Assembly: GCA_027596035.1 (NCBI GenBank)
Contig: JADGJA010000087.1
Location: forward strand, 1 to 45,226
Direction: 5' to 3'
DNA from: Thoreauomyces humboldtii
Lineage: Eukaryota > Chytridiomycota > Chytridiomycetes > Spizellomycetales > Powellomycetaceae
Length of the DNA: 45,226 nt
Position 1 is the first letter of the stretch. Each line of letters begins with the position of its first letter. Under the pieces are notes generated by a model. The model was not told the origin of the DNA. It saw only the letters and a program-made list of their open reading frames with translations, and did not search any database. Below, piece after piece: positions 44,087 to 45,226 of this stretch. The position numbers and the translations under genes were made by a program.

Positions 44087-45226
44087 CTAAACGGGATTAA
44101 TTCGTTCTCCCCCACCACGTCTGTAGTCATCTGCAGTTGAAAGTTGGGTATGTCTTCAATGCTCTTGAACGGACTTTGATGGAGAGCTTGCGTAGAGGCG
44201 TAGGGCGTGGTCGACGGTGATGAGGCCTGAGTTCCTTTGCCTCCCCTGCCTTCTTCTTTTCCATCACTCCGATCTCATTTAGCTTGGCGAGCTTCGTTGC
44301 GTTTCTCAGCGCGCCGCCTCCGATTCACTGAGCTTGTTCGTGGTGGCGTCATGCTGTGCAGTTGGAGATGCAATCTCCGCAGTTGAAGTTGCGAGCTCCT
44401 TTTCGAGTGGCCGTCACTTGCGCGCGCGCGACAGCTTCACCGGTCGCGGTGTCCCGTGCTGTAGCGACGGAGATTTCTGATAGCTCACAAATAGTTGCTC
44501 CATATGCCGTCGTGGTGCACCACGGAGGAGGCGGAAGGGGAAAGAGAAAGGCCCCTCACAGGACAAAGAACAACAGGCGGCGACGGAAGCTCATGCTGAA
44601 GGCGACGATGGTGAAGAGCCATCGCACACCGAATTCGCCGAAGCGCCAAGCTTGCGCCCAGCCGGTTCCCCACCTTCCTGTGACCGGGAGGAAGGCGGCA
44701 CTCGTCCCACTCCTTGCCTGCGAGCTTCGCCAGCGAGCTTCCTACGATCACACAATACACAATTGTGGTGGCGGTCGGGAGCAATGCTGTAAACATCGAG
44801 TCACAGACAGTGCGTCCCCGGTGGAGGCAGCGGCGAGGAGGGGCAGCTGGCAGGCGACCTCCATTGGAAGGATGACGGGGTCCGAGTGGTGACGGCTATG
44901 TCGGACTTGGCGGCGGAGGAATCGAGTGGTTGTTGCGGATGCAGGAGCTCGTCGTCCTATCTTGGCGGGGGGTCATACTGAGGTTCTGGCGTGCTAGCAG
45001 GGAATACTCCAAGCGGACGGTGGCTGCTGTTATCACCTTGCACTCGTTTGCCGTGGATGGACGAGCAGAGACGCGAAGAGCCCTTCAGATCTCGTCGACC
45101 GGTCGCCATGCTCGTTCGTGTGTCAAGAGAGGTTCTGCTGGTCGCGACCCTTTGCGAGTGGCGCGCACAGTGATCGTTTCCATCTCGAAGGAGGAGGTAT
45201 CGTGCACGCTGTCCGTGGTGGGGGGG
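44087..45226. other. Unresolved region at the window edge
   Basis: Probably upstream exons of the minus-strand membrane protein, but no complete model can be made. Minus-strand fragments that read as protein include FTALLPTATTIVYCVIVGSS near 44760 and a frame at about 45110-44870 beginning MATGRRDLKGSS that is interrupted by a TAG. A 178-codon plus-strand frame (44356-44892) is open but has no protein character I trust. The gene may continue past the window or be decaying. Confidence 0.3.

Noticed and set aside
44356..44892. A 178-codon plus-strand frame
   Set aside because: It is basic, has low protein-like character and overlaps minus-strand segments that look more coding; no start context or homology supports it.
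1..45226. Transposons, rRNA genes, secondary-metabolite or defence gene clusters
   Set aside because: I found no transposase, reverse transcriptase, long terminal repeats, rRNA segments, polyketide/peptide synthetase or cluster-type gene set in any frame.

Overview
This 45.2 kb window is nuclear DNA from a fungus. The genes are dense and lie on both strands. They are split by short GT-AG introns, mostly 55-100 nt with CTGAC/CTAAC-like branch sites, and there is one eukaryotic tRNA-Ser gene. The gene content is fungal: an AA11 chitin-type LPMO, an Rds1-type ferritin-like wall protein and a stand-alone anthranilate phosphoribosyltransferase. A very long NBAS/Sec39 protein, a BRI3-like membrane protein and an RGS-containing RhoGEF point towards an early-diverging lineage such as a chytrid, but the phylum cannot be fixed from this sequence. 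All gene models were spliced by eye by checking reading phase across each GT-AG pair.

Layout. 0.6-1.1 kb: small BRI3-like membrane protein (+). 1.8-4.0 kb: carnitine O-acetyltransferase (+) with a mitochondrial presequence and a C-terminal AKL peroxisomal signal. 4.3-14.0 kb: a 14-exon, about 2930-residue NBAS/Sec39 tethering-complex gene (-). 14.4-15.7 kb: anthranilate phosphoribosyltransferase TRP4 (+), sharing a 372 bp divergent promoter with NBAS that holds a perfect Gcn4/Cpc1-type site. 16.0-19.0 kb: a DEDDy 3'-5' exonuclease fused to an Upf1-like SF1 helicase (+), disrupted by three frame breaks. 19.8-21.2 kb: secreted, probably GPI-anchored Cys-rich protein (+). 21.6-22.5 kb: acidic nuclear protein (+). 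23.0-23.1 kb: tRNA-Ser(AGA) (-), followed by a doubtful small gene (-). 24.2-25.3 kb: AA11 LPMO (+). 26.8-32.1 kb: RGS-C1-HR1-RA-DH-PH RhoGEF (-). 33.4-34.1 kb: Ala/Pro/Lys-repeat secreted protein (+). 34.4-35.5 kb: ferritin-like GPI protein (-). 36.2-37.5 kb: four-TM RING-H2 ubiquitin ligase (+). 37.9-38.7 kb: WrbA/Pst2-type flavodoxin-like quinone reductase (-). 39.7-43.2 kb: NBS1/Nibrin DNA-repair protein (+). 43.6-45.2 kb: an unresolved membrane-protein locus (-).

The genes are ordinary chromosomal neighbours with unrelated roles: acetyl-carnitine shuttling, Golgi-ER tethering, tryptophan synthesis, cell wall and secretome, Rho signalling, DNA double-strand-break repair. There is no operon-like system, mobile element or CRISPR array. 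The most unusual signals are a GWD(I/L) plus SPx(K/R) motif array inside NBAS; the decaying exonuclease-helicase fusion; the RGS-linked RhoGEF; a palindrome-rich 82-87 bp minisatellite filling an NBS1 intron; and a repeated KYDPF-(D/E)DDGG module in the NBS1 tail.
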